DNA from: an uncultured Burkholderiales bacterium
GTDB lineage: Bacteria; Pseudomonadota; Gammaproteobacteria; Burkholderiales; Burkholderiaceae_C
Reading direction: 5' to 3'
DNA: 64,000 nucleotides
Assembly: GCA_937927685.1 (NCBI GenBank)
Contig: CALBSC010000088.1
Location: forward strand, 1 to 64,000
Position numbers and translations under genes: made by a program. Below are positions 19,951 through 25,699 of this stretch, piece after piece. How positions within the stretch are numbered: position 1 is the first letter of the stretch; the number at the start of each line of letters is the position of its first letter. The notes beneath the pieces are model-generated. The model did not search any database, was not told the origin of the DNA, and saw nothing but the letters and a program-made list of their open reading frames with translations.

Positions 19951-21811
19951 CCGTCAGGACGGGCGCATAGCTGTACAGAAAGGCATTGCCGGTGCCCAGC
20001 GGCGCGGTGGTCCCCAGGGTCGCGTTGACTTGCTTGTAATCAAACGCCAATCCCCCGGTGGTGTCACCAATGGCCGCGCTGGCATTGAAGGGGTCGGTGT
20101 TGCGGCTCCAGACCTGCCAAGTGCCGCCTGAGCCCACGTCAAAGGCGCTGCTTCCACTGTTGTTGGTGAAGCGGCTGCCGCTGATCTGGATGTTGCCACC
20201 ATTGGTGACGATGGACGAATTTGCATCGAGCGTGACAGCCCCCGCGCTGAGCGGCGACCCGGCCAGATAACCGGCCCTGAGCACGGTGTCGAGCTTGCCC
20301 GCCGTGGATTGGATGGAACTGCCCGAGCTCAGGGTGATGTGTCGCCCCGCGCTGATTGTCAGGGTGGCGTCGGCCCCACTGGATTTGACGATCGAGACAT
20401 TGGCATCCAGGGTGATGTCGCGATCGGCCTGGGTCTCCACGCTGCTGCTGCCCAGCGAGGTGCTGATGGTGCTGGCGGTGGCCGTGTCAATCGTCAGGTC
20501 CGTGGGGTCGATGAGCCAGGTGCCTGCTTTGCCCGTGGGCGAGGCCGCGGTCACGCGTGCCTGTCGGATATCCACCTGGTGACCCGATGTTTCCACCTTG
20601 CCCCCTGAGCCCGCCAGCGGGCCTGCTGAGGCATCGATGGTTCCACTGACCAGGGTCTGGCTGTCCGGGTTGCTGACCTGACTCCAGAGCACGGCAACGC
20701 CACCGTCGCCATTGACTTTGGAACTCACATCGATCTTGCTGCCCGACTCCATGGTGACGGTGGTGGCCTGTCTTGTGCTCCCTGAGCCTTGCCAGCCCCC
20801 GCCCACCAGCACGGAACCCCCTGATGCCTGACCCGAGGCATCGATCACCAGGTTGGAACGCAGAACCACGCGTTCGCCCGTGGCCACGATCGAACCGCCT
20901 GAGGCGCCGGGTGTCTCACCCCGGGCAGCAATTTGTCCCCCCAGGTCGGCACTGCCGCGCGGACCTGCGTCCAGCATGATGCGCCCGCCCACCTCTGACA
21001 GGGTGGGCGCACTCAGGGTGCCTGTGTTCTTGATGACCGATTCGCGCAAGGCGTTGGCGCTGCTGGCTGAGATGAGGATCAGCCCGCCATCTGCGCGCAC
21101 GGCCTGGCGGTTTTCAATCAGCGCATCCAGTGCGCTTTTCTCGATCTGGAGCGAGATCAATTTGTTGCCGCCAATTTGCAGCGACACTTTGTCGCCAGCG
21201 GCCAGGGCCACCGTGCCCTCCCGTGCCCAGATCACCCCTTCGTTGATCACCTTGGGCGCCAGCAAGGCAATATAGCCACCCAGGTAGGCCGTCAGTTGCC
21301 CCTGGTTCAGCACCGTCCCCCCGGACTTGTCCGCTTCCCACTGGTTCTTGCCGGCCATGAAGTTCTCGTTGGAGATATTCAGGGTGGTGGCGGTCAAACC
21401 GGCGGCATCGACCTGTGATTTGGGGCCGAAAATGACGCCACTGGAGTTGCTGAGGAACACTTGCCCGTTGGCCGTGATTTTCCCCATGATTTGCGAAGGG
21501 TCGGCGCTCAAGACCCGGTTCAGCGTGACGGACGATGAGGACGGCTGCACAAAATCAACACGCGCACCCGAGCCGACATTGAACGAACCCCACTCGATGG
21601 CGGCCCGGTTGGTGGCCTGGATCACGCTCATCACCGCGTTGTTTTGCTGGATCTGTGCCTGTCCGGCGACCACGCGGCCAGCCGTCGGCAATTGACTGGC
21701 TGCGGGCAGGGCAGGGGTTTGCGCGTGCACAACGCCCAGCACGTGCAGGCACAGCATCAGAAACAGCGGCGTGCGGTTGGGTAAGACGATGTTGACTGGG
21801 CGCAGTTTCAT
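1..21811 (-). CDS. Giant two-partner secretion exoprotein (TpsA), YDG-repeat type; 3' end outside window
   Basis: The frame opens at ATG 21811 and stays open to the left edge: the KVYDG codons at about 35-49 are in the same frame as the start, giving 7,270 codons and no stop. Residues 1-31 look like a signal peptide ending VHAQ. A filamentous-haemagglutinin/TPS domain follows (about 35-280), with the motif ANGQVFLSNSSGVIFGPKSQ in place of the usual NPNG form. A low-complexity beta-helical stretch runs to about residue 620 and contains WLIDPTDLTID. The rest is roughly 64 YDG-type units of about 101 residues carrying T-K-T-Y-D-G-T, GDTLNLNTSG and YNNAHV. I see no cysteine in the mature parts I translated. 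Family knowledge: such proteins are secreted through a TpsB pore and act as surface or released fibres in adhesion or biofilm. Ligand unknown. Eleven bases separate it from tpsB. C-terminus, total size and any release or anchoring domain lie outside the window. Confidence 0.93.
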   Translation of the reverse strand, partial: MKLRPVNIVLPNRTPLFLMLCLHVLGVVHAQTPALPAASQLPTAGRVVAGQAQIQQNNAVMSVIQATNRAAIEWGSFNVGSGARVDFVQPSSSSVTLNRVLSADPSQIMGKITANGQVFLSNSSGVIFGPKSQVDAAGLTATTLNISNENFMAGKNQWEADKSGGTVLNQGQLTAYLGGYIALLAPKVINEGVIWAREGTVALAAGDKVSLQIGGNKLISLQIEKSALDALIENRQAVRADGGLILISASSANALRESVIKNTGTLSAPTLSEVGGRIMLDAGPRGSADLGGQIAARGETPGASGGSIVATGERVVLRSNLVIDASGQASGGSVLVGGGWQGSGSTRQATTVTMESGSKIDVSSKVNGDGGVAVLWSQVSNPDSQTLVSGTIDASAGPLAGSGGKVETSGHQVDIRQARVTAASPTGKAGTWLIDPTDLTIDTATASTISTSLGSSSVETQADRDITLDANVSIVKSSGADATLTISAGRHITLSSGSSIQSTAGKLDTVLRAGYLAGSPLSAGAVTLDANSSIVTNGGNIQISGSRFTNNSGSSAFDVGSGGTWQVWSRNTDPFNASAAIGDTTGGLAFDYKQVNATLGTTAPLGTGNAFLYSYAPVLTVALTGSASRVYDGTTTATLSASNFNTTGMVGGDTDVNLTLPSTGTYASKNVGSNVQVTASNLALAGVSSSVATGSKPVYGYTLNSSTITGAIGTITPKTVSLSATKTYDGTTALSAGQVTVQTGIANESLVAAGAAASDAHVATDGKYIQTITLANGTGGAASNYQLPTLDSTLAPVTITPATLTPTLTNSGVTKAYDGTVSAPTGFNPAYSFSGLVSGDTTATLGQTSVALDNAHAGQATTLTVSGLSLTGITGNKNSAATDYALSTTTQSVAASVTPKVLSATASIGGTLTKAYDGTTTATGASVTGSVTGAVSGDTLTLDNSGITLAYNNAHVVGANAIVATGSSTLNISTGSANSVAGDYSFTAPTIANANATITAKALTATAAIGGTLTKTYDGTTAATGASVTGTVSGAAGSDTLSLNTSGITLAYNNAHVGVANKITATGSAALNISASSAGSVATDYSFTAPTVADATASITPKVLTATATIGGTLSKTYDGTTTATGATLSSSVSGAVSGDTLSLNTSGITLAYNSAHVGSATKVVASGSGSLTIASSGSNSVVGDYSFTAPTIADATATITAKALTATASIGGTLTKTYDGTTSAIGASVTGTVSGAVAGDTLSLNTAGISLAYNNAHVALANKITATGSGALAIGASTANSVAGDYSFTAPTIADATATITPKALTATASIGGSLTKVYDGTTAATGANVSGSVSGAITGDTLSLNTSTITLAYNNAHVAGANAIVASGSSSLTIGASTASSVSTDYSFTAPTIANATASVTPATLTPTLTNTGVTKAYDGTTAAPSGFTPTYSVTGLVTGDTAVALNNTGSAFNNAHVAQANKVTVDGLSVLSVTGNRSSVAGDYQLNRSSLDVDATITPKALSTTASIGGTLTKVYDGTTTATGATLSSLVTGAVAGDTLSLDASGISLNYNNAHVGSATKITASGSGALTIGASTASSVASDYSFTTPTIADATATITPKALTSTASIGGTLTKVYDGTTAATGAIVTGSVTGAITGDSLSLNTGGITLNYNNAHVVGANAIVASGNGALTISSPVASSVAGDYSFTAPTVASVAATITPRVLTSTASIGGTLSKTYDGTTAATGATLSGSVTGAISTDTLTLNTSGVTLAYNNAHVANATAIVASGSSTLTISSPTASSVASDYSFSAPTIADATATITPKALTATASIGGTLTKTYDGSTTATGATLSGSVTGAVSGDTLTLNTSGITLAYNNAHVASANKVVASGSGALTIASTGNNSVASDYSFTAPTVADAAASITAKALTATANIGGTLSKTYDGTTAAPGANVTGSVTGAINGDSLSLNTAGITLAYNTAHVATANKVVATGSGTLTVGSSASNSVASDYNFTAPTVADANASITPKALTATASIGGTLTKTYDGTTTATGATVTGAVTGAVTGDSLSLNTSGITLAYNNAHVANATAIVASGSGTLTIGTSAASSVSTDYTFTAPTIANAAATITPKALTSAASIGGTLSKTYDGTATATGATVSGTVTGAVADDMLSLNTSGISLAYNTAHVATANKVVATGNGTLTISSPNLSSVSTDYTFTAPVIADAIASITAKALTATASIGGTLTKTYDGTTAATGATVSGSVTGGISGDTLSLNTAGITLNYNNAHVASASKITASGSGALTIASTGSNSVSSDYSFTTPTITDANATITAKALTATASIGGTVTKVYDGTTSATGASVSGTITGAIAGDTLSLGTSGITLAYNNAHAGSASAIVASGSGTLSINSPTANSVAGDYSFTAPTIAAATATITPKALTATASIGGTLTKAYDGTTAATGATVSGSVSGAVSGDTLSLNTSGISLAYNNAHVASATKIVATGSSSLTIASTSNSSVAGDYTFTAPTVADATASITPKALTTTASIGGTLSKVYDGTTTATGATVTGTITGAASGDTLTLNTSGITLAYNNAHVAAANAVVASGNGTLTIASTGNNSVAGDYSFTAPTIANAAATITAKALSASASIGGTLTKTYDGTTAATGASLSGTVTGALAGDTLSLDTSGVSLAYNSSHVGTANKISASGSSALAISASGANSAVSDYSFTAPTVADVVAAITPKALVATASIGGTLTKAYDGTTAATGALVTGSVTGGIVGDSVSLNTSGITLNYNNAHVATANAIVATGSTALTITSPTAGSLAGDYSFSAPTIANAAATITPKVLSSTASIGGTLTKTYDGSTAATGATVSGSVVGAVSGDTLSLNTAGISLAYNDAHVATANKVTASGSGTLTIGASSSGSLASDYSFTAPVIADATASISAKALTSTASIGGTLTKTYDGSTTAAGATVSGSVAGAITGDTLNLNTSGITLAYNNAHVASATKVVASGSGSLTIASTGSNSVATDYSFTAPVIADANASISAKALTATASIGGTLTKTYDGTTAATGASVSGSVTGGIAGDTLNLNTSGITLAYNNAHVVGANKITATGSGALTIASSGSNSAASDYTFTAPSIADVTASVTPRALTAAASIGGTLTKTYDGTTTATGATVSGSVSGGISSDTLTLNTGGVSLAYNNAHVASANAIVASGSSTLTISSPTASSVASDYSFTAPTILDATASITPKALTTTATIGGTLTKVYDGTTTASGATVTGTVTGALGADSLSLNTSGISLAYNNAHVTAANAVVASGSGSLVINSSTVNSVASDYSFTAPTIANAPATITAKALTATASIGGTLTKTYDGTTAATGATVSGSVTGGISGDTLALNTSPISLAYNNAHVALANKVVATGSATLSIASTGSSSVASDYTFTAPSITDATATITTRALSATASIGGTLTKAYDGSTAATGAVVTGTVTGGIAGDSLNLNTTGVNLAYNNAHVATANQIAVTNGSASLAIGASASSSVATDYSFTAPSIAAATASITPKVLTSTASIGGTLTKTYDGTTAATGASVSGSVTGAINGDTLSLNTGSVSLAYNDAHVATANAVVASGNTSLTISSPTAFSLGSDYAFTAPTIANAAATITPKALTSTATIGGTLTKTYDGTTAATGATVTGSVTGGLNNDTLSLNTSGITLAYNNAHVVGATAVVASGSGSLVIGASTANSVATDYAFTAPTIANAAASITAKALTTTASIGGTLTKTYDGSTAATGATITGSITGAITGDTLNLNTSGITLAYNNAHVASANKVTASGSGALSIASSASSSVNSDYSFTAPTIADATTARITPRALTASASIGGTLTKAYDGTTAATGAAVAGTVTGGIAGDSLSLDTSAVTLAYNNAHVANATSIVASGSSTLAITSPTASSVAGDYSFTAPTIAAATASITPKALTATASIGGTLTKTYDGTTNASTATVSGSVTGAVANDTLTLNTTGISMAYNNAHVVGANAVVASGTSTLTISSPTLNSVATDYRFTAPTIADAQASITAKALTATASIGGTLTKTYDGTTAATGASVTGSVTGGINGDVLNLNTAGINLAYNNAHVVGASAVVASGSGSLGIGSSTSGSVVSDYNFSAPVIANAAANITAKALTSTASIGGNLNKTYDGTTAATNATVVSTITGAVTGDTLTLNTSGVSLAYDSAHAPTASKITATGSGTLAINSAQASSVASDYSFSAPTIADVNATITPKVLTTTASIGGTLTKTYDGTTAATGATVSSAVTGGISGDSLSLNTSGITLAYNSAHVATANSVVATGSGTLNIAASGSNSVAGDYSFTAPTISNVIATITPKALTSTASIGGTLSKTYDGTTAATGASVSGTVSGALNGDTLSLNTAGISLAYNNAHVASANKIVASGSSTLAINSPTYNSVASDYSFSAPVIADATASIAAKALTTTASIGGTLTKTYDGTTAATGATVVSSVSGAVAGDTLGLNTSGITLAYDNAHVASATKIAATGSGTLAIAASTSNSVASDYSFTAPTIADVNASISAKALTATASIGGTLTKTYDGTTAATGATTLGSVTGAVAGDTLSLNTAGVTLAYNSAHVGTATAIVASGNSTLNISSPTNNSVAGDYSFTAPVIADVVGSITPRALTATASIGGTVSKTYDGTTTATGATISSNITGGIAGDTLSLNTSGVTLAYNNAHVASATTISASGTGSLTISSPTANSVAGDYSFTAPTIANAAGTITAKALTSTATIGGSLSKTYDGTTAATGATVTGTVTGAIAGDTLNLNTSGISLAYNTAHVATANRIVATGNGTLAISSPNTNSAATDYTFTAPVIQDATATITPKALTVTASIGGALTKAYDGTTAATGASVSSSVTGAITGDTLSLDTSSVSLAYNNAHVAGANAIVASGSSALAINATAANSVASDYSFTAPTIANAVATITPRALTTTASIGGAVTKAYDGTTAATGSTVGGSVTGAINGDTLSLNTSGITLAYNSAHVSGANAILASGSSSLTISSPIMGSVAGDYNFTAPTIASVAATITPKVLTSTASIGGSLTKTYDGTATATGATVSGSITGAVSGDTLNLNTAGVSLNYNSAHVADATAIVATGNSTLAITSATAGSQPSDYNFTAPVISTVTTGVAITPRALTTTASIGGTLTKVYDGTTSASGAVINSTITGAATGDTLSLNTAGITLAYNNAHVAAANKLTATGSGALTIASSASSSVASDYNFSAPAIADAAATITPKSLTTTASIGGALTKIYDGTAAATGATIASTITGAVAGDTLSLNTSGITLAYNSAHVLAANKVTATGSGTLAISSPTANSATSDYGFTAPTLAEVPATITPKALTATASLGGTLTKTYDGTTAATGAVVSSSVTGSVAGDTLTLDTSGISLAYNTAHVATANTIAVTGTSSLAITSPTANSLPSDYSFSAPTIANAAATITPRALTATATIGGTLNKTYDGTTAATGATLSGTISGAIDGDTLNLNSTGITLAYNNAHVVGASSIAAIGNGGFTIAATGSANSVPSDYSYTAPSIANVAGTISPKPLTVTASIGGTLTKVYDGTKAATGATVAGNVTGAIDGDTLSLNTTGISLAYNNAHVESATKISASGSGALTISSPTANSVVSDYGFTTPVIADATASITAKALTATASIGGSIGGSLTKTYDGTTAATGATITSAITGAVAGDSLSLDTSGVTLAYNNAHVATANTIVARGSGTLSIISPSAGSLVSDYNFSAPTIANAPATITAKALTATASIGGALTKSYDGTTASAATVSGTVTGAIAGDTVSLDTSALSVTYNNAHVATATRLTATGNTSLTINSPTAGSLASDYNFTAPTISSAAATITPKALTSTASIGGTLTKVYDGTTAATGATVAGMVNGAVNGDTLSLDTSGITLVYNNAHAALANKVTTLGSGALTIASTTRNSVAGDYSFTPPVIADVTGSITPKALSATASIGGIHTKVYDGSTTATGATVSGTVDGAVAGDTLTLNTSGVNLAYNSTHVIGANAIVASGTSTLAISSPTASSVASDYSFSAPTIANVNASITPRALTSTATIGGTLSKTYDGNTAATGATLAGTVQGAIAGDSVNLDVSNVSLNYNTTHASSANAVIATGTSGFTIANSAANSASSDYSFSQPVITDAVASITPKALTATATIVGSNTKVYDGTLLAKNATLTTSVSGAIAGDALNLNTQGITLNYNSSHVAQATTIAASGSASLTIAASNAGSEVGDYQYTAPTIASVAGTITPRAINATAAIGGTLTKVYDGRTSAPGATLTGSVLGALVGDNLSLDTSGATLAYDSAHVATASAVSASGPIGFTVANSTLASVASDYRFTPPTVPSATASITKATLTPTLTNTGVTKTYDGTTDAPTGFAPTYSFAGLVNGDTAATLTNTGTAYDNAHVAQASKVVVSGLSLASIAGGNASVASDYALSTTTQEAAARITPKALGSTASIGGTLTKVYDGTTTTAATVSGSVTGGIAGDVLALNTSGVTLAYNNAHVASASKVAATGSGTLTITSSSSNSVAGDYSFTAPVVADAAATITPKALTSTASIGGVATKIYDGSTAAPIGATVTGSVDGALSGDTLTLNTSGVSLAYNNAHVTSANALIASGTSTFAIGASNNGSQVSDYSLSQPTIANATATITPKALTSAAAIGGTLTKVYDGSTAAPGATVAGSVSGAIAGDTLSLDTSSVRLAYNNAHVGLGTAVVATGNSAFTINTSSSGSQTGDYLLSQPNIANAAATITAKALTATASIGGTVTKDYDGTTVASNATVSGTVSGGIAGDNISLDATNIRLNYDNAHVNNASAILASGTSAFRIDSSSSTSLPTDYRMTQPVIANVAGNITPKALTSTATIGGTLTKVYDGTTSTNATVTGTVSGGVATDTLTLDVSGVSLAYNNAHVASATSIVPTGTTSLTIVTGSAGSQASDYTFTAPSIQNASATITPATLVSRLTNTGVTKTYDGTTAVPTGFTPTFAVTGFIAGDTAATVNHTAKQFNDAHVSQATKVVVSGLSIGAISGNKGSAASDYALDAPSKDVGASITPATLTPTLSNTGVTKVYDGSTAAPSGFTPTYTFSGLVSGDTAATLSNTNATYNNANVLQANTITVSGLNLTAVTGNKGSQATDYVLDAASKNVAARVTEKTVTLSATKVYDGTTALSNGQVTIGTGINGESLTATGATASDAHVATTGKFISNITLADGAGGLASNYKLPATLDNSSASVTIDPATLTPTLSNTGVTKVYDGSTAAPSGFTPT

Positions 21812-21822
21812 GGCGTGCCCGT

Positions 21823-23784
21823 TCAGAGGAAATGGCTGAAGGTCAGCCAGAAACGATTGATACTCAGGGTACCGTCCTGATCCAGGCCGGTGGTGCTGTT
21901 GGCCAGCGGGCTCAGACCCAGCCGTTTGGCCCAGGTGAGCTTCAATTGCGACTGGCCCAACCCCGTGTTGATGGCGGTGCCCACACTCAGTCCGTGTCCC
22001 CGCAAGGCGTATTTGTTCAGGCTGTCAGCGCCCCAGGTGTATTTGTTGACCGTGGCAACCCCCAGGTCCTTGAAGACACTCAGGGTGAGTGGTTGTTGGT
22101 CGCCCCACTGAACCTGGCGGAACCATTCCAGGTTCAGCACATGGCCCGCGCTCGCGCCCCCTTCATTCACCGGATAGGCGCGGACACCTTGCGGACCGCC
22201 CAGGAAAATCTTCTCCGACCCGTCCAGGTTTTTGCTGGCCCACTGCCCCTGCCAGTTGAACTGGAAGACATCCACATCGGACATCTTTTGCTGCCGTATC
22301 CACTGTGCCCGTGTCTTGTTGAAAATGCCCGCGGTCTGGGCGCCATTCGCATCGGCGGTCTCGTTGGGTGAGCCCGTCAAGTTCAGGTAACCCACTGACA
22401 ACTGGTAGCTGACGGAGTTCGACCCCTGCAGGGAATCCTGGAACTGGCCGTTCAATCCGGCGGTGAGTACATCCGAGCGGTAATCTGAGGCCACCACTTC
22501 GTTGGCATGGTTGGTGAAGCGTTTCTTTTCCAGGCTGGCGGTGGCGTTGATGGAACTGGTGGCGTTGCGCAACCAGGGATACATCAATTCCAGTCCCAGG
22601 GAGTTCGAGGGGCCGTGTGCATGGATGGCGCTGAATTCAGGCAGTGCCAGTTGGTAGCGCGACAGACTGGCAAACACCCCCCCGCGCAGGCCGGATCCCC
22701 CCAGGGGTTCGCTGTAGCTGATGCGACCCGAGTTCAGGCCTTCGGACTTGGTCACCTGCACGGTGGTGAGGTCGCCGCGCTGCAAAAATCCCTTGAGGGT
22801 GGCCTGGCCCGTGGCGCGCAGGGTACCCGTGGAGCGCGAGCCCCCGTTGTCCACCAACAGCGAGCCTTCATGCGGTTTGGCGTCAGCCACGGTGAGGACG
22901 GCCTCGGTTTCACCCGATGAATTGCCGGGACGCAGCGACAGGGTGGACTCAACCCCCGGCAACTCGTTGATGATCTGTCCGGCGCGTTCCAGCTTTTTGA
23001 GCGAGATCGGCTCGTTCAGCGGTGAGGCGTGCAGCACGAATTCGCGCGGAATGTCGGGTTTCACGGCAGCTTGCGGGGAGGTTTGCACGTCGACACCCGA
23101 GAGCACCGCTTCAATGATTTGGATCTTCACCGTGCCATCGGTCAGATCCTGCGAGGGCAATTCGACCTTGGCCAACCACCCGTCACGCCGGTACAGCGTT
23201 GAAACCGCTTCCACGGCGCGCTCGAGCGAGGGAATGCTGATGGGATGGCCGATCCAGGCCGACAAATAGGTCTCGAGACGGGCTGAGCTGTAAACCGAAT
23301 GGCCGCTGAAATCAAAGCGTTTGACCGTTGGCGATGGCGGGGGAGCCGTCGCGGTGGCGGACTGGGTCGCCACGGGTGGGGGCGATGACAAGCGAGCGGC
23401 TGCCTGTCCATCGGCGGGCGATGGGGGTGTCGAGGTGGCCGCGGTGGCCGGTGGTGGGGGTTGAGTCGTGGTCGACTGCGGGGGCGCGCGGGTGGCGTCG
23501 GGAGGGTTGAAGACCAACCAGCCCCGCGAGTCCACTGACGTACCGGGGGTCACAATCGGGGCTGCGGGCTGTGGCCGTGCCGACGGGGCGATGGGGGCCG
23601 GGATGACGGCCGCATTGCGGGGCGGAAACTGTACCCAGTTGCTCATGTCCCGCGCTGCCGCCTCGCGTGCCAAGTCCGCGCGGTCTTGAGCCGACGCACT
23701 GTCGTGCACCAGCGTGACGACGCTGGCAATACATACCAAAGTACGTATATTGGGCTTTTGGGGAGGAATTCGGCGGAAAATCAT
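21823..23784 (-). CDS. TpsB outer-membrane transporter (ShlB/FhaC/HecB family)
   Basis: 653 residues, start ATG. An N-terminal export signal (hydrophobic segment about 15-28, ending SASAQ) precedes an unusually long proline/alanine/threonine-rich linker (about 55-150). Then come a POTRA domain (from about 153, KRFDFSGHSVYS), a second POTRA (about 235-305) and a C-terminal beta barrel. The conserved barrel-loop motif is LGGPQGVRAYP at about 520-530, where family members usually have VRGY. The chain ends HFL, so the final residue is leucine rather than the usual aromatic. Family role: POTRA domains capture the TPS domain of the partner and the 16-strand barrel passes it across the outer membrane. 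The gene directly precedes tpsA on the same strand, so the two almost certainly form an operon and a secretion pair. It is longer than the typical 550-590 residues because of the linker. Confidence 0.93.
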   Translation of the reverse strand: MIFRRIPPQKPNIRTLVCIASVVTLVHDSASAQDRADLAREAAARDMSNWVQFPPRNAAVIPAPIAPSARPQPAAPIVTPGTSVDSRGWLVFNPPDATRAPPQSTTTQPPPPATAATSTPPSPADGQAAARLSSPPPVATQSATATAPPPSPTVKRFDFSGHSVYSSARLETYLSAWIGHPISIPSLERAVEAVSTLYRRDGWLAKVELPSQDLTDGTVKIQIIEAVLSGVDVQTSPQAAVKPDIPREFVLHASPLNEPISLKKLERAGQIINELPGVESTLSLRPGNSSGETEAVLTVADAKPHEGSLLVDNGGSRSTGTLRATGQATLKGFLQRGDLTTVQVTKSEGLNSGRISYSEPLGGSGLRGGVFASLSRYQLALPEFSAIHAHGPSNSLGLELMYPWLRNATSSINATASLEKKRFTNHANEVVASDYRSDVLTAGLNGQFQDSLQGSNSVSYQLSVGYLNLTGSPNETADANGAQTAGIFNKTRAQWIRQQKMSDVDVFQFNWQGQWASKNLDGSEKIFLGGPQGVRAYPVNEGGASAGHVLNLEWFRQVQWGDQQPLTLSVFKDLGVATVNKYTWGADSLNKYALRGHGLSVGTAINTGLGQSQLKLTWAKRLGLSPLANSTTGLDQDGTLSINRFWLTFSHFL

Positions 23785-24031
23785 GGGCTTTTAAGGGCGA
23801 TCTCCATGCTATCGACCAGTTTTGACGAGACTTTAGTCAGGTCGCCCCAAAAAAAGCCCCCCGCCTTTAGCGAAAACCCTAGCCCGACTAACAGACCCGA
23901 GAACCGCGCCCCCCACCGGGGAAGCCTTCGCGCACGGCCTCGGCAAGGCCGCCGGTGCTTGCTGGCAGGTGCCCAGCCCGATGGCCCTGCCTATACTCAA
24001 TCCCCAACTAACCCGTTAAAGAGGATTCGCT

Positions 24032-25669
24032 ATGCGCCCAGAGGGCCGAGCTGCCACCGACTCACTCTATTTTGACTACCCGCACTTCGCCGCCCCCGCG
24101 CGACCTGCTGTGGCCAACACGGCGTCTCCGGTGGTGATAGTGGGGGCCGGTCCTGTGGGCATGACCGCCGCGCTCACCCTGGCGCGCTGGGGCGTGCCGT
24201 GTGTGTTGCTGGACAACAAGTCAACGTTCAACGACGGCAGCCGGGCCATTTGTCTGGCGCGGCAGAGTTTTCACATTTTTGAATCGGTGGGCGCCGTGGA
24301 CGCCTTCCTGGACAAGTCCTTGCCCTACCTCTCTGGCCGCTCTTTTTACCGGGGCCAGCAGATCCTGCAATTTTTCATGCCCGATGGTCCGCATGAGAAG
24401 TACCGTCCTATGTACAACTTGCAGCAGCAGTACACCGAGTCCTTCCTGTATGCAGCCGTGGTGCGTGAACCCCTGATCGAGGTGCGATGGCAGTCGGAGG
24501 TGGTGGATGTCCAGCAAGCCGACGCCAGCGTGACCCTGACGGTGCAAGATCCGCAGGGGGCCTACCCGCTGGAAGCCGCTTGGGTTTTGGCCGCTGACGG
24601 TGCGCGCAGTGTGGTGCGCAGTCGTCGTGGGTTGCGCTTGAAGGGACAGAATTTCGAGGGTCGGTACATCATTGCGGACATCCAGATGAAGCGTTCGCCG
24701 CAGGGCTCACACCGGCCCGTTGAGCGGTTGGCGTTGTTCGATCCGGACTGCCGACGCGGGGGGACGGTGCTGGTTCATGAGCAACCCGATGACATCCTGC
24801 GCATCGACTACCAGGTGAACCCGGGTGAGTCGGAAGCGGAGGCGCTCAAAGAAGAGGCCATCCGTCACAGCATTGCCGGCGTGCTCGCCGACCTGGGGTG
24901 GACCGAACCCTGGCAACTGGAGTGGTGGAGCATCTATTCGGCCAACACCCTGGCCCTGGACGATTACCGGGACGGACGCATTTTTTTCATTGGCGACAGC
25001 GCACACATCGTGCCCATTTTCGGTGTGCGGGGCCTCAACAATGGCCTGGCCGATGCGCAGAACATCGGCTGGAAACTGGGCATGGTGTTGAGCGGGCAAG
25101 CCGGGCCGGACTTGCTCGACAGTTACAGCCACGAGCGGCATGGCGCCACGATGGACGTGTTTGCCAACGCCAGCAAATCGTCCCGCTTCATGACGCCGCA
25201 AACCCGCGGGTGGTCGCTGATGCGGGACGCGGCCTTGTCACTCGCCTTGCGCCATCGTTTTGCCGGCGAGTTTGCGAATCCACGCAACATGACCCCCTAC
25301 ACCTATGCCGACAGCCCCAGCGTCACCCCCGATGAATCGGTCTGGACCTGCGGCCCTGCCGTGGGCTCGGTGGCGAAGAACCTCAGACTCGCGTCGGGTT
25401 TCCTCAGCGATCTGCTGGGGCCGGGCTTCACCCTGTTGTACTTCGGAACGCCCCCCGCGACTGTCGCGCACCCCGGTTTGAAGGTGCTGCCACTGGATCC
25501 TGCGGGCGAGGTTGCCCAAGCCTATGGCGCACAGGAGGGGGGCGCCTACCTCATCAGGCCCGACATGCACGTGGCAGCTCGTTGGCCACAGGTGGACGCC
25601 GATGCGATCCGTCGGGCCCTGGACCGGGCACTGGGTCGGATGGATGTCCCGGCCACCCCTTGCCACTGA
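24032..25669 (+). CDS. FAD-dependent aromatic-ring monooxygenase (class A flavoprotein hydroxylase)
   Basis: 545 residues. The ATG is preceded by an AAAGAGGA ribosome-binding site (about 24018-24025); a TATACT -10-like hexamer lies near 23991. Seen: the dinucleotide-binding motif GAGPVG (38-43), the DG motif AADGARSVVR (about 187-196), and the FAD-ribityl motif GDSAHIVPIFGVRGLNNG (from about 321). A thioredoxin-like C-terminal part resembles that of phenol-hydroxylase relatives. Family role: NAD(P)H- and O2-dependent hydroxylation of an aromatic substrate (MhpA/PheA/TfdB group). The substrate cannot be read from sequence. It is divergent from tpsB and is followed 30 bases later by a small DUF2783 gene. 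No ring-cleavage or transport genes are adjacent, so it is not part of a full catabolic operon here. Confidence 0.88.
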   Translation: MRPEGRAATDSLYFDYPHFAAPARPAVANTASPVVIVGAGPVGMTAALTLARWGVPCVLLDNKSTFNDGSRAICLARQSFHIFESVGAVDAFLDKSLPYLSGRSFYRGQQILQFFMPDGPHEKYRPMYNLQQQYTESFLYAAVVREPLIEVRWQSEVVDVQQADASVTLTVQDPQGAYPLEAAWVLAADGARSVVRSRRGLRLKGQNFEGRYIIADIQMKRSPQGSHRPVERLALFDPDCRRGGTVLVHEQPDDILRIDYQVNPGESEAEALKEEAIRHSIAGVLADLGWTEPWQLEWWSIYSANTLALDDYRDGRIFFIGDSAHIVPIFGVRGLNNGLADAQNIGWKLGMVLSGQAGPDLLDSYSHERHGATMDVFANASKSSRFMTPQTRGWSLMRDAALSLALRHRFAGEFANPRNMTPYTYADSPSVTPDESVWTCGPAVGSVAKNLRLASGFLSDLLGPGFTLLYFGTPPATVAHPGLKVLPLDPAGEVAQAYGAQEGGAYLIRPDMHVAARWPQVDADAIRRALDRALGRMDVPATPCH

Positions 25670-25699
25670 CCCCTCGGCAACTCACCACTGAGCACCACC

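Noticed and set aside
21114..23784. Several plus- and minus-strand frames of 60-180 codons over tpsA and tpsB
   Set aside because: They overlap strongly supported genes in other frames and show no family motifs.
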